In this document: positions 18,935-27,825 of the stretch, in pieces
Layout: each line of letters starts with the position of its first letter
Numbering within the stretch: position 1 is the first letter of the stretch
NCBI RefSeq assembly: GCF_000278725.1
Contig: NZ_ALCA01000041.1
Span: 1-28,084 of the forward strand
DNA from: Actinomyces sp. ICM47
GTDB lineage: Bacteria; Actinomycetota; Actinomycetes; Actinomycetales; Actinomycetaceae
Direction of reading: 5' to 3'
DNA length: 28,084 nucleotides
The notes under the pieces: generated by a model
Seen by the model: only the letters and a program-made list of their open reading frames with translations
Database searches by the model: none
Told to the model about the DNA's origin: nothing
Position numbers and translations under genes: made by a program

Positions 18935-19998
18935 GTACACTGCCCGATCCCGAGGGCCGCAAGCTGCTGCGCATCGAGGTGCGCAACTCGCAAACGCCGA
19001 TCGAGAAGAAGCCCGAGTGGATTCGCACGACCGCGAAGGCCGGCGAGAATTACCAGGACATGCGTTCACTCTCGCATGCGAAGGGCCTGCACACGGTGTG
19101 CGCCGAGGCCGGGTGCCCCAACATCTACGAGTGCTGGCAGGACCGCGAGGCAACGTTCCTCCTGGGTGGTGCGCTGTGCACGCGCCGCTGCGATTTCTGC
19201 GACATCGCGACGGGGCGTCCCACCGAATACGACAAGGACGAGCCGCGTCGTATCGCCGAGTCTGTGCGCGACCTCGATCTGCGCTACGTGACGATCACGG
19301 GCGTGACCCGCGATGACCTGCCCGACGGTGCCGCGTGGCTGTATGCCGAGACGTGCCGTCTGATCCACGAACTCAACCCGGGCACGGGTGTGGAGCTCCT
19401 CGTCGATGACTTCCGCGGTCAGGCTGACTCCATCGACATGGTTGTGGAGGCTGGCCCGCAGGTTTTCGCGCACAACTTGGAGACGGTACCGCGTATTTTC
19501 AAGAAGATTCGTCCGGCCTTCAACTATGATCGCTCGCTCGCGATGATCAAGCGCGCCCACGACGGCGGCATGGTCACCAAGTCGAATCTGATCCTGGGCA
19601 TGGGCGAGACGCGCGAGGAGATCAGCGCGGCGATGCGCGACCTGCACGAGTCGGGCTGCGATCTGCTGACGCTCACGCAGTACCTGCGTCCCTCTCCCCT
19701 GCACCACCCGATTGACCGCTGGGTGCACCCCGAGGAGTTCGTGGAGATGGCCGCCGAGGCCGAGGAGATGGGCTTCGCTGGTGTCATGGCTGGCCCCCTT
19801 GTGCGTTCCTCGTACCGTGCGGGCCTGCTGTGGGCGAAGGGCATGCGTGCCCGCGGCTTCGAGATCCCCGAGCAGCTGCAACACATCGCGAACTCCGGCT
19901 CGACGCTGCAGGAGGCCGGGTCGGTGCTGGCTCGCCTGAAGGAACGCTCGGAGCGTCACGCGGCCATGGCCGCCGCGAAGGCCGCCGCGGCCTCGTGA
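18931..19998 (+). CDS. lipA: Lipoyl synthase
   Basis: Radical SAM enzyme that inserts two sulphurs into protein-bound octanoate to give lipoate. The 355-residue protein has both iron-sulphur sites: the auxiliary cluster C57-x4-C62-x5-C68 ([12 protein letters not shown]) and the radical SAM C83-x3-C87-x2-C90 (CTRRCDFC). The C-terminal RSSYRAG carries the Ser that ligates the auxiliary cluster. [26 protein letters not shown] and [12 protein letters not shown] are further family blocks. The C-terminus ends in an Ala/Lys-rich tail. It is linked to lipB upstream by ATGA and to the AMP ligase downstream by GTGA, giving a three-gene coupled unit. Confidence 0.98.
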   Translation: MSTLPDPEGRKLLRIEVRNSQTPIEKKPEWIRTTAKAGENYQDMRSLSHAKGLHTVCAEAGCPNIYECWQDREATFLLGGALCTRRCDFCDIATGRPTEYDKDEPRRIAESVRDLDLRYVTITGVTRDDLPDGAAWLYAETCRLIHELNPGTGVELLVDDFRGQADSIDMVVEAGPQVFAHNLETVPRIFKKIRPAFNYDRSLAMIKRAHDGGMVTKSNLILGMGETREEISAAMRDLHESGCDLLTLTQYLRPSPLHHPIDRWVHPEEFVEMAAEAEEMGFAGVMAGPLVRSSYRAGLLWAKGMRARGFEIPEQLQHIANSGSTLQEAGSVLARLKERSERHAAMAAAKAAAAS

Positions 19999-21488
19999 CC
20001 CCCGACTATTCGCCCGCGCGGGCTCTGCTGGCCTCAGCGCGCCGCCACCCTGAGCGGCTCTCCCTGGTCGACGCGGTGACGGGCGAGGAATGGAGCGTGC
20101 GTGAGGCGGTCGACACGGTCGCTCGCCTGGCTCGTGCCTTCGCGGAGGCGGGCATCGGTGAGGGCACGCGCGTGGCTGTCATCGGTGCAAATTCTCCGTG
20201 GCACTACATCGTGCACGTCGCGGCCTCGTGGCTGCGCGCGGTGACGGTTCCGCTCTCCCCGCGCATGCCCGCCTCCGCGCTCGCGTCGATGTGCGCGCAG
20301 GTGGGGGCCTCGTGGGTCTTTCACGACGAGGCCTCCTCCCCCACTGCGCTCGCCCTGGCTTCCACGGGCTTGCACCGGGCGTCGTTTGGCGACCTGGCTG
20401 CCTGGGTGGATCACGCGACGCCGATGCGCACCGCGCCCGCGCGCTGCGGGAGCGAGCTGGCGGCCGTCCTGTTCACGTCAGGGTCGACGGGCACGCCTCG
20501 TCCCGTTGAGCTGACCCACGAGGTCATGTGGTGGGGGTCGACGAATTTTCGTGAGGGCTTCGACTACGCGCCGACCTCGTCGGTCGTGGGCGTGTGCGCG
20601 CCCGTCAGCCATATCGGCGGCTTCAACGGCACGTCGATGGACGTGTGGACGCACGGTGGGACGCTGGTGACGTTGGGTTTCCCGGGTTCCTTTGACACGC
20701 GCGGCGTGCTGGACGCGATTGGGCGCTATCGGATCTCGATGATGTTTGCTGTGCCCGCGATTGTGCGCGCCCTCGTCGAGGAGTTCGAGCGCGGCGGAGG
20801 GGACCTGTCCTCGTGGGTGCGCCCGCTGATCGGCGGTGACGCGATGACGGCGGACCTGGCGGACACGATGCGAGCGGTCGGCCTGTCCCCCATCCACGTG
20901 TGGGGCATGACGGAGACGTCGGGGGCCGGAACGGTCGCGACGCCCGACTGCGGCGCGCCCGCCGGGTCACTGGGCGTTCCCTTCCCCTACGTGGACCTGC
21001 GGGTGATGGCCACCCCCGAGCACGAGGCCGACGCAGGCGAGATGGGCGAGATCTGGGTGCGAGGCCCCGGCGTCGTGAGCGGCGAGGAGTGGCTGCACAC
21101 CGGCGACCTTGCTACGCGCGACGAGGACGGCTGGCTACACCTGGTGGGACGAGCCCACCGCATGATCAACACGGCTGGGGAACTCGTCGCTCCCCCCACC
21201 GTCGAGCGCGCGCTGCGAACCCTGGACACGGTGTCCGATGCCCTCGTCGTGGGGCTGCCGGACGAGCGCTGGGGGCAAATCGTCGCCGCGCTCATCGTGC
21301 CCTCACCCGCGGGCCGCGCCCAAGCCTCGTCGATGAACGCCGCAGCACTGTCGGAGGCCCTGAGCGATGCGCTGGCGCCCTGGGAGAAGGTGCGTCGGAT
21401 TGCGGTCGTGGACGAGCTGCCGACGACGCCCACGGGCAAGCCCGATCCCCTTGCGGCTGCTGAGATTGTGGCGGTGTCAAGACACTAG
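19995..21488 (+). CDS. AMP-dependent acyl ligase (acyl-CoA synthetase / MenE-like)
   Basis: A 497-residue class I adenylate-forming enzyme that activates a carboxylic acid as acyl-AMP, usually to make a CoA thioester. Visible core motifs: A3 phosphate loop [15 protein letters not shown] (residues 159-173, with Arg where Lys is usual), A5 GMTET, A7 [14 protein letters not shown]8 [14 protein letters not shown], and A10 [10 protein letters not shown] with the catalytic Lys near residue 482. The acid substrate cannot be read from sequence; o-succinylbenzoate, fatty acids, or octanoate/lipoate are all conceivable. The start GTG overlaps the lipA stop (GTGA), so translation is coupled to lipoate synthesis genes. 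No men genes accompany it, which weakens a MenE assignment. Confidence 0.9.
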   Translation: MTPDYSPARALLASARRHPERLSLVDAVTGEEWSVREAVDTVARLARAFAEAGIGEGTRVAVIGANSPWHYIVHVAASWLRAVTVPLSPRMPASALASMCAQVGASWVFHDEASSPTALALASTGLHRASFGDLAAWVDHATPMRTAPARCGSELAAVLFTSGSTGTPRPVELTHEVMWWGSTNFREGFDYAPTSSVVGVCAPVSHIGGFNGTSMDVWTHGGTLVTLGFPGSFDTRGVLDAIGRYRISMMFAVPAIVRALVEEFERGGGDLSSWVRPLIGGDAMTADLADTMRAVGLSPIHVWGMTETSGAGTVATPDCGAPAGSLGVPFPYVDLRVMATPEHEADAGEMGEIWVRGPGVVSGEEWLHTGDLATRDEDGWLHLVGRAHRMINTAGELVAPPTVERALRTLDTVSDALVVGLPDERWGQIVAALIVPSPAGRAQASSMNAAALSEALSDALAPWEKVRRIAVVDELPTTPTGKPDPLAAAEIVAVSRH

Positions 21489-21528
21489 AGACGAGTGCGC
21501 GCGACCTCACAATTTATATGCGCCACAT

Positions 21529-21547
21529 TTAGGTAAGATTAGCCTTG
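21529..21547 (+). promoter_or_regulatory. Putative DtxR/IdeR iron box overlapping the ndh promoter
   Basis: TTAGGTAAGATTAGCCTTG matches 13 of 19 positions of the DtxR/IdeR consensus (TTAGGTTAGGCTAACCTAA, from memory), including the TTAGGT and CCT ends. TAAGAT within it is a plausible -10, so a bound iron-dependent repressor would block transcription of the gene starting 20 bases downstream. Confidence 0.5.
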
Positions 21548-21566
21548 CTTTATCAAAGGAGATCTT

Positions 21567-22934
21567 ATGTCCCGCCATCGCATCGTCATCATCGGCTCCG
21601 GTTTCGCAGGCCTCACGGCTGCTCGTCGACTGAAGAAGGTCGACGCCGATATCACCATCCTGGCTCGCACGTCGCACCACCTGTTCCAACCTCTGCTCTA
21701 CCAGGTGGCCACGGGCATCCTCTCCGAGGGCGACATCGCCCCCACCACGCGCGAAATCCTGCGCCGTCAGAAGAACGTCACGGTCTTGCAGGCTCTCGTC
21801 GAGGAAATCGACGTCGAAGCGCGCGTCGTCAAGTGGCGCAACCACAACAAGTACGAGCAGACCGAATACGACACGCTGATCGTCGCGGCGGGCGCCGGCC
21901 AGTCTTACTTCGGCAACGACCACTTCGCGGTGTTCGCACCGGGCATGAAGACCATCGACGACGCGCTCGAGCTACGCGCCCGTATTTTCGGCGCGTTCGA
22001 GCTGGCCGAGATTGAGACCGACCCTGCCCTGGTGGGCAAGCTCCTCACCTTCGTCGTCGTGGGCGCGGGTCCGACGGGCGTCGAGATGGCCGGACAGATC
22101 CGCGAGCTCGCCTCTCACACGCTGAAGGGCGAGTTCCGCAACATCGATCCGACGAAGGCGCGCGTCATCCTGGTGGACGGTGCCGAGCACCCACTCCCCC
22201 CGTTCGGCGAGAAGCTCGGCCACAAGACCGAGGAGGCCCTGGCCAAGCTCGGCGTCGAGATGAAGATGAACGCGTTCGTGACCGACGTGGATGCCGAGGG
22301 CGTGACCCTGAAGTACAAGTCCGGCGAGGAGGAACGGATCGAGTCCGTGTGCAAGGTGTGGGCTGCGGGCGTGTCCGCGAGTCCGCTGGGCCGGGCGCTC
22401 GGCGAGGCGACGGGCGCCGAGGTGGACCGCGCGGGCCGCGTCACCGTCAACAAGGACCTGACTCTCCCGGGTCACCCCGAGATCTTCGTGCTGGGTGACA
22501 TGATGGCCTTCCCGGGCGTGCCGGGCGTCGCGCAGGGCGCGATCCAGTCCGCGCGCTTTGCCGCCGACACGATCGCGGCCCGCCTGGCCGGTCGCGCCCC
22601 GAAGGCCACCGAGTTCGTCTACAACGACAAGGGCTCGATGGCGACGATCGCGCGTTTCAAGGCGGTCGTGAAGATGGGTAACACGAAGATGACGGGCTTC
22701 ACCGCGTGGGTGGCCTGGTGCTTCCTGCACCTGCTCTACATCGTCAGCTTCAAGTCGCAGGTGGGCACGCTGGTCAGCTGGTTCTTTAGCTTCATGTCCA
22801 GCGCACGCCCCCAGCGCACGACCACGAACCAGCAGCTGGTGGGCCGCCTGGCCATGGAGCAGCTCGGGGCGGGTGCCTCCGGCAAGCTCGTCGCCGGCGA
22901 GGACGTCGTCGAGGAGCGCATCCACGAGGCCTGA
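21567..22934 (+). CDS. ndh: Type II NADH dehydrogenase (NDH-2)
   Basis: Single-subunit FAD enzyme at the inner face of the membrane that passes electrons from NADH to quinone without pumping protons. The 455-residue protein has an N-terminal FAD Rossmann motif IVIIGSGFAGLTAARRL (residues 6-22), the quinone-site-type HHLFQPLLYQVATG, a second NAD-binding motif VVVGAGPTGVEMAG (about 164-177), and VLGDMMAFPGVPGVAQGAIQ near the flavin. The C-terminal hydrophobic WVAWCFLHLLYIVSF and LVSWFFSFM form the membrane anchor. The start ATG follows AAAGGAGA, a strong ribosome site. An iron-box-like sequence overlaps its promoter. A 16-bp hairpin ends the unit. Confidence 0.97.
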   Translation: MSRHRIVIIGSGFAGLTAARRLKKVDADITILARTSHHLFQPLLYQVATGILSEGDIAPTTREILRRQKNVTVLQALVEEIDVEARVVKWRNHNKYEQTEYDTLIVAAGAGQSYFGNDHFAVFAPGMKTIDDALELRARIFGAFELAEIETDPALVGKLLTFVVVGAGPTGVEMAGQIRELASHTLKGEFRNIDPTKARVILVDGAEHPLPPFGEKLGHKTEEALAKLGVEMKMNAFVTDVDAEGVTLKYKSGEEERIESVCKVWAAGVSASPLGRALGEATGAEVDRAGRVTVNKDLTLPGHPEIFVLGDMMAFPGVPGVAQGAIQSARFAADTIAARLAGRAPKATEFVYNDKGSMATIARFKAVVKMGNTKMTGFTAWVAWCFLHLLYIVSFKSQVGTLVSWFFSFMSSARPQRTTTNQQLVGRLAMEQLGAGASGKLVAGEDVVEERIHEA

Positions 22935-23014
22935 GCACCTCACGCTCTAACGGTCGATTCTGGCGCGCGTTCGGGCACAGCAAGCGCGCGCTGACAAACA
23001 GGCAGACAGGCACG

Positions 23015-23050
23015 GTGTGGGGCCGGAAGCAAGAGCTTCCGGCCCCACAC
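23015..23050 (+). terminator. Strong hairpin after ndh
   Basis: A 16-bp perfect inverted repeat, GTGTGGGGCCGGAAGC (23015-23030) / GCTTCCGGCCCCACAC (23035-23050), with loop AAGA, about 80 nt after the ndh stop. No T-run follows. It marks the edge between the G+C-rich core and the lower-G+C accessory gene. Confidence 0.75.
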
Positions 23051-23111
23051 CTACGCGAAGAACGCTAGCTCTTTCAGCTCTGCTTCACTAGGACTGTCAA
23101 ACCTTGTAATA

Positions 23112-23117
23112 TACAAT
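23112..23117 (+). promoter_or_regulatory. Putative leaderless -10 (TACAAT) of the NLR-like gene
   Basis: TACAAT is followed by 7 bases and the ATG at 23125, with no Shine-Dalgarno. The surrounding TTGTAATATACAATTTG is strikingly A+T-rich for this window. No good -35 at 16-19 bp. Confidence 0.5.
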
Positions 23118-23124
23118 TTGACTC

Positions 23125-26100
23125 ATGGTTGATCCTGTAGCAACTCCACTAATTAACGTCGGTGTCGCACTGACCTCAATGCTGCTTAACGCCACCCAGC
23201 AGCAACAGGCAGCAACTATCGTAACTGACGCTCGCGATCCCATAACCTTTCTTACTCAGGCGATTCTCGGTCGACGCGGCACGAAGAAAGACATCGAACG
23301 TACCGTCCACAAAGATCTAACTTTGCGCATGCGCGAAATGTCCGAACGCTGCCACCGCGACGGTATTAATTCCGATCGACTAGCGAGTCCATGCGCGGAA
23401 GTTGAAGATATATTAAACGCTATCGATGATCATGAGCAGCTCCTCGAACAAGCTGTACATGACCCTGACGCTGTTCGCGCGCTCTTTGAAGAACAGGCGC
23501 GAAGCAGCAGAATTCAGATAGATGAGCGCCTTGTGCCATATTTCGATGAACTGGTTAAAGCGGTCACTGAGCTTTACGTTACTTATGCTGAGCGATCATC
23601 CAACTACGAACAGCTCGCCCTCAAGCAGTTGTTGAAGAGTGACAGAGAGAATCGCGAAACGTGGGCACAGATACACGAGACAATAGCTGATGTCCCACAC
23701 AAGGTCGCCGAGCTCGTCTCCAGCGAGAGTAAGCCGAGCCGCGTCTTTTTCGGTCGTCGACCGGACGTGGTGACGGAGAACCGGTTTGTCGCGCGTAGCG
23801 AGCAAGAGCATTTGAATGCGCTGATCACCAACCCAACGAAACAACCCACGGTCCTGGTGGGCATGCGCGGCTGCGGAAAGACACAGCTTGCCGCCGTTCT
23901 CGCAAAGAAGTGTGAAGACTTAAACTGGATCCTCGTCGCATGGGTGAATGCGGGTTCGCCCGAATCCATTACGAGCGACCTGGTCGAACTCGCCAGAGAA
24001 CTGAAAATTAATATGAGTGACCAGCCCACTGCCGAGACCATTATTCATCGGCTCTTCACCCGTTTGAAATCAGCGGTTCCCTCAGACAGACTCATCGTCT
24101 TCGACAACGTCGAGGATATCGACGATCTTCGAGGACTTGTACCGCGCGGCAATGGCTTACGCGTCGTCGCAACCACAACGAACAACACAGGCTGGGAACA
24201 TCAGGGATGGGACACCATCAAGGTCGGGGTATTTAATCGAGACGAATCGATCAAATACCTCCTCACGGCCACCGAATCCACTGATCGCGACGCCGCGGAT
24301 GCGTTAGCTGATCGCCTCGGCGACTTGCCTCTCGCCATTGCTCAGGCAGCGGCAACAGCCCACAACGAACGCTGGACACTCCAGTATTACTTCAAGTGTT
24401 TGGAGGAATACGATCTCGCGCGTGTCATCCACCCCGTTCGGGGGGATTCATACACGCAAGGCGTCGCCAGCGCACTTGCACTGGCCGTCGATACCGCGAT
24501 AAAGCACCTTGTACGCGGGACACCTGGCACAGCGCGCCGTCAGCTCGGCGCGCTCGCCGTCCTTGCCGAGTCGGGCGTACCGACGCGGTGGCTCGATCCC
24601 CTTTGGGACCCACGGAATGAAGCCGAGCTCCTTGAAGCGGACCGAGATGTGGCTGAAGACGCGCACCGGACACTAGCCGAACTCATCGACAGATCTCTCG
24701 TTCAGCAGACAACCCGCGACCAACGCACAACCATGCTGCACCGCCTCCTAGCTCGGACCCTCAGGGAAGAATGGACCGAAACACAAGAGGACGACCTCTA
24801 CGATCACGCAGCATATTATCTAACAACTGTCAACGATCCTCCCACCAGGACTGCTTGTTCAAACAACCAGCATGACGTTGGTCAGCATAGCCGCGACAAT
24901 ATGAAAGCACTCGGAACGCGTGCGCATCCCAATTCCGATGAACTGCATTCAGTCCAGGAGAAAACACTGGAACAGATTCGAGATGGCCTGATACAGATAT
25001 CAGATCTTAGCCAGTTCGAAGCAGAGCTTCGGTTGACAAAGACCGAAATCATCGAACAACTGCACGCAATCTCTGTCCAAAAACACTCCCAGGCTCAACT
25101 CCACCGTCCTGATGTAGCAAGAGTCCTTTCCGACACCCTCGAAGACATTAGCTATCTGGAAATGCCTCACGAGGCACAGAAACTAGCTACTGCAGTTGAA
25201 TACGTGTGTGCAACGGGACAGAGGGACTGTAACCTCATCCCTATAATTCAAAAAAACTATGCACTTGTTATGCAACGTGCCGGAAGGGTCCATGAAGCAG
25301 TTAACCGTTTTGAAAGCCTTCTGAAGGAAGATCAAGAGAAGGCCCGTTCACATTTCAGCATCACACTCACCATGCGGAGTAATCTCGCGTTTGCTTACCA
25401 AAACTCCGGACAAACAGCCAGAGCGATTACGAGGCTCGAGGAGATCTTACACGAAGATCTCACCGGCATTTCTCACGACTCGGAGATTCCCCTTATTATA
25501 CTTAATAGTCTTGCGCTAGCGTACCAGAATGATGGAAGACTTTATGATTCAATTCCTCTTTTGGAACAAAACTTGCGCTCCTATGTGACGCTGTTGGGCA
25601 ACGAGCACCATCATACTCAGATAGCACGAAATAACCTCGCCTATGCTTACAGAGAGCTTGGGCGCTTTGATGATTCTCTTCGCGAGTTTGAAATAGCTCT
25701 AAGTATCCTCAAGCGGTACCAGCAAAACCACCAGCACACGTTGGTAGTCACAGAGAACTATGCCCTCACACTCCGCGACAAGGCTAGAAAAGAAAACGAC
25801 AAAGAAGCCATCACAACTGCCATCAACACTTTGCGAGATTGCCTCAAGCGTCACATTGACTTGCTTTCGCAAGAACATCCTCACACACTCACAGCGCGTA
25901 ACAACCTAGCCGACGCGTTGCTAGATGCTGGACGCGCCGAAGAGTCAATCGAACTGCACAGCTTTAACTTGAGGGAGCACGTTCGCGTTCTCGGGCCGCT
26001 CCACCCCTACAGCTTGACCATCATCAACAACCTCGCATCAGCTCTATTTATAAGATGTAGGTTCTCAGAATCTATCTGTCTCCTGAAATGTTGCATACGC

Positions 26101-26448
26101 GAGTACCGCCGTATTCTCGGCCCGGACCACCATGAGGCCCTCGTTGTTCGTAACACCCTTGCAGCCGTCTATAGAGAATCAGGGAACTATAAAGGGGCAC
26201 TGGACGCGAATCAACTCAATCTTAGCGAGTGCCAGCGACTCCTTTCACCCGACGCCCCCCAGTTCATACGCGTGCTGAATAACCTCGCCCTAACGTACGA
26301 CAGAATGGATAAGCGCGAGGACGCAATAACTGAGTTCGATAGGATTCTTAAGAAGTATACTGCCTGTTACGGTAAGGACCACATTCTCGTTACCACTGTC
26401 CAGAGTATGCGCGATGCGTTCACTGCCGATATAGCCCGCTTCGAGTAA
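23125..26448 (+). CDS. NLR-like STAND NTPase: helical N-domain, NB-ARC, nine TPRs
   Basis: A 1107-residue multidomain signal-transduction ATPase. Residues 1-200 are mostly helical, with a short hydrophobic stretch near residue 10-20, and resemble the helical domains in front of NACHT/NB-ARC modules in actinobacterial STAND proteins; no nuclease, TIR, protease or kinase motif is seen. The NB-ARC module has Walker A GMRGCGKT (246-253), Walker B RLIVFDN (Asp327), sensor LRVVATTTNN, the GxP-type LGDLPLAIAQ (398-407) and a winged helix ending in MLHRLLARTL (His539, MHD-like). Nine kinesin-light-chain-type TPRs follow (about 700-1100, repeated NNLA-AY--GR--ESI). Such proteins typically sense a ligand through the repeats, oligomerise with ATP and trigger an effector, often in phage defence. 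Composition is visibly lower in G+C than the neighbours, and a decayed insertion sequence follows. It stands alone, with no partner gene. Function is inferred from architecture. Confidence 0.88.
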   Translation: MVDPVATPLINVGVALTSMLLNATQQQQAATIVTDARDPITFLTQAILGRRGTKKDIERTVHKDLTLRMREMSERCHRDGINSDRLASPCAEVEDILNAIDDHEQLLEQAVHDPDAVRALFEEQARSSRIQIDERLVPYFDELVKAVTELYVTYAERSSNYEQLALKQLLKSDRENRETWAQIHETIADVPHKVAELVSSESKPSRVFFGRRPDVVTENRFVARSEQEHLNALITNPTKQPTVLVGMRGCGKTQLAAVLAKKCEDLNWILVAWVNAGSPESITSDLVELARELKINMSDQPTAETIIHRLFTRLKSAVPSDRLIVFDNVEDIDDLRGLVPRGNGLRVVATTTNNTGWEHQGWDTIKVGVFNRDESIKYLLTATESTDRDAADALADRLGDLPLAIAQAAATAHNERWTLQYYFKCLEEYDLARVIHPVRGDSYTQGVASALALAVDTAIKHLVRGTPGTARRQLGALAVLAESGVPTRWLDPLWDPRNEAELLEADRDVAEDAHRTLAELIDRSLVQQTTRDQRTTMLHRLLARTLREEWTETQEDDLYDHAAYYLTTVNDPPTRTACSNNQHDVGQHSRDNMKALGTRAHPNSDELHSVQEKTLEQIRDGLIQISDLSQFEAELRLTKTEIIEQLHAISVQKHSQAQLHRPDVARVLSDTLEDISYLEMPHEAQKLATAVEYVCATGQRDCNLIPIIQKNYALVMQRAGRVHEAVNRFESLLKEDQEKARSHFSITLTMRSNLAFAYQNSGQTARAITRLEEILHEDLTGISHDSEIPLIILNSLALAYQNDGRLYDSIPLLEQNLRSYVTLLGNEHHHTQIARNNLAYAYRELGRFDDSLREFEIALSILKRYQQNHQHTLVVTENYALTLRDKARKENDKEAITTAINTLRDCLKRHIDLLSQEHPHTLTARNNLADALLDAGRAEESIELHSFNLREHVRVLGPLHPYSLTIINNLASALFIRCRFSESICLLKCCIREYRRILGPDHHEALVVRNTLAAVYRESGNYKGALDANQLNLSECQRLLSPDAPQFIRVLNNLALTYDRMDKREDAITEFDRILKKYTACYGKDHILVTTVQSMRDAFTADIARFE

Positions 26449-26490
26449 GACGATTCCTCAACCGCGATGCAAGTGACAGAGATCGAAAGC

Positions 26491-26519
26491 GGCTCTTCCG
26501 AGTTGAGTGTGGGTGGGCG
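26491..26519 (+). repeat. ISL3 terminal inverted repeat, outer left end
   Basis: GGCTCTTCCGAGTTGAGTG followed by TGGGTGG. It matches the right end in inverted orientation (22 of 26) and the inner copy 89 bases away (25 of 26). Confidence 0.8.
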
Positions 26520-26559
26520 GTGTCATAGGGTGTAAGCAATTTTCGTGTAGCGGTGATGC

Positions 26560-27709
26560 TGTTTGGAGGTTGGTTATGGGGCTCTTCAGAGTTGAGTGTG
26601 GGTGGAGGCGTCTAGGCTTCCTGCGATGAGGAGCATTCGGAGTTGGTAGTTGGTGAGGTTGCGGTAGCCTCTGGCGGTGCGTCTTCCTAGTTCGATAATG
26701 TCCGTTGATGGCTTCGGTGCGGTGCGTTGCTGGCTTCGCCTGTGTCGAAGTAGGCCAAGAATGCGTCCTTCCATTTGCGTAGGGTCCGGCCCAGGCGAGC
26801 GATTTCGGGGATGGGACAGGCTGGTAGGCGCTTAATGAGACGGGCGGCCAGGCGTTGGCCTTGGGCGGGTGTGTCTTGATGGAAGACCTCGCGCACTTGC
26901 TGGGTGAGCAAGTAAGCGACTTCGACACTGATATGCGCCTCATCTGCCATGAAGGCCTCACGGAGTCGTTGTTGTTGGCGTGGGGTGAGCTTGCGTGTGT
27001 GAGGCGCGCAAAAGATTGCGGATCTGATAGAGAGGATCACCCTTGCGTCCACGGTGACCGGTCGTGTCTTGCTGGACGCGGCGACGCACCTCACCTGGAG
27101 CGTCGCCAGCGAGCTTGACGATGTGAAAGGCATCGAGCACGCTGGTTGCGTCTTGGAGTTGATCGTCGATGGCGTTCTTGCTGTCCCTGGAAGGGATCCA
27201 GTGTCGCGATTTGCACCCCTGCACGGAAGTCTTCTCCGCGCTCTTCTAGCCAGTTCTTGTACACGGTGCCAGACCTGCCTGGGACCAGGTCCAACAACCT
27301 TGCCGCGGGATGCTCCTCCCCTCGCGTCAGGTCTACGATGCCGGTGAGTTCACGTGGGCCCCGGCGGCGTCGGTCCTGGTGGTGCCATACGTGCTCATCA
27401 ACTCCCAATACCTGCACGCCTGCGAACCGGGCGGGGTCATCAGATGCGGCTTGCAGGCACGGCTTGATGTGGGACCACACGGTATTCCACGTGGTTGCCC
27501 GTTGTCGAGCCAATCCTGCAATGGTGGCTCCCTCCAATCAGCCCACACCCAGGGCACCCAGCAAGGCAATCACAGGACTCTATGTCGTGCACCAGAGCAT
27601 CTGGGGTGCGAGCCACGCTCATCAGATGGAAGCCCTCCAAACCGACGAGCAGATCACACCGATCACAACGATCAAGCGACGCAGAGCAGCAGCAGGTAGG
27701 GTGAGACAT
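26560..27709 (-). pseudogene. ISL3-family transposase, frameshifted and internally deleted
   Basis: Remains of a DDE transposase. From the ATG at 27709, CDLLVGLEGFHLMSV and CPGCGLIG represent the N-terminal zinc-finger part. An internal deletion near 27538 then joins it, out of frame, to GATIAGLARQRATTWNTVW (helix-turn-helix) and VLGVDEHVWHH (first catalytic Asp). Further frame changes occur near 27190 (after IATLDPFQG, second Asp), near 27020 (RNLLRASHTQ to LTPRQQQRLREAF), and near 26740 (YFDTGEASN to TEAINGIIELGRR-like, catalytic Glu). The C-terminal GYRNLTNYQLRMLLIAGSLD lies near 26640. A product missing part of the N-terminal domain and split over at least four frames cannot be functional. 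Confidence 0.88.
26580..26605 (+). repeat. Second, inner copy of the ISL3 left end
   Basis: GGCTCTTCAGAGTTGAGTG followed by TGGGTGG, one base different from the outer copy over 26 positions and in the same orientation. Read on the minus strand in one frame it encodes PTLNSEEP, a phrase that ends many ISL3 transposases, so it may be a normal subterminal repeat or the end of a second copy. Confidence 0.7.
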
Positions 27710-27796
27710 TGTCGAGGCCCCTTGACCACAGCCGGGGGTAGAAGTCCGCTCATCATCAAAGACCTCGACCTCTACCCGCAACCCCCGACCAACACC

Positions 27797-27825
27797 CACT
27801 CGCCCACACTCAACTCAGAAGAACC
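27797..27825 (-). repeat. ISL3 terminal inverted repeat, right end
   Basis: On the minus strand GGTTCTTCTGAGTTGAGTG followed by TGGGCGAGTG, the inverted partner of the left ends at 26491 and 26580. Confidence 0.8.

Larger units (their letters stand above)
26491..27825 (-). mobile_element. Decayed ISL3-family insertion sequence
   Basis: Ends carry inverted repeats: GGCTCTTCCGAGTTGAGTG at the left (26491 on) and the complement of 27797-27825 at the right, GGTTCTTCTGAGTTGAGTG, with 22 of 26 positions shared. The interior holds a broken transposase on the minus strand. The 8-base flanks (TCGAAAGC on the left, GGATTCCC on the right) are not identical, so there is no target duplication and one end may have been lost or rearranged. 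The element borders the lower-G+C accessory gene. Confidence 0.85.

Noticed and set aside
19995..21488. Naming the AMP ligase menE
   Set aside because: Only general adenylation motifs are visible, and no menaquinone genes are adjacent.
23125..26448. SARP/AfsR-type pathway regulator, which also combines NB-ARC and TPR
   Set aside because: AfsR-like regulators carry an N-terminal winged-helix DNA-binding plus BTAD domain. The N-terminus here has no such motifs, and no biosynthetic cluster is nearby.
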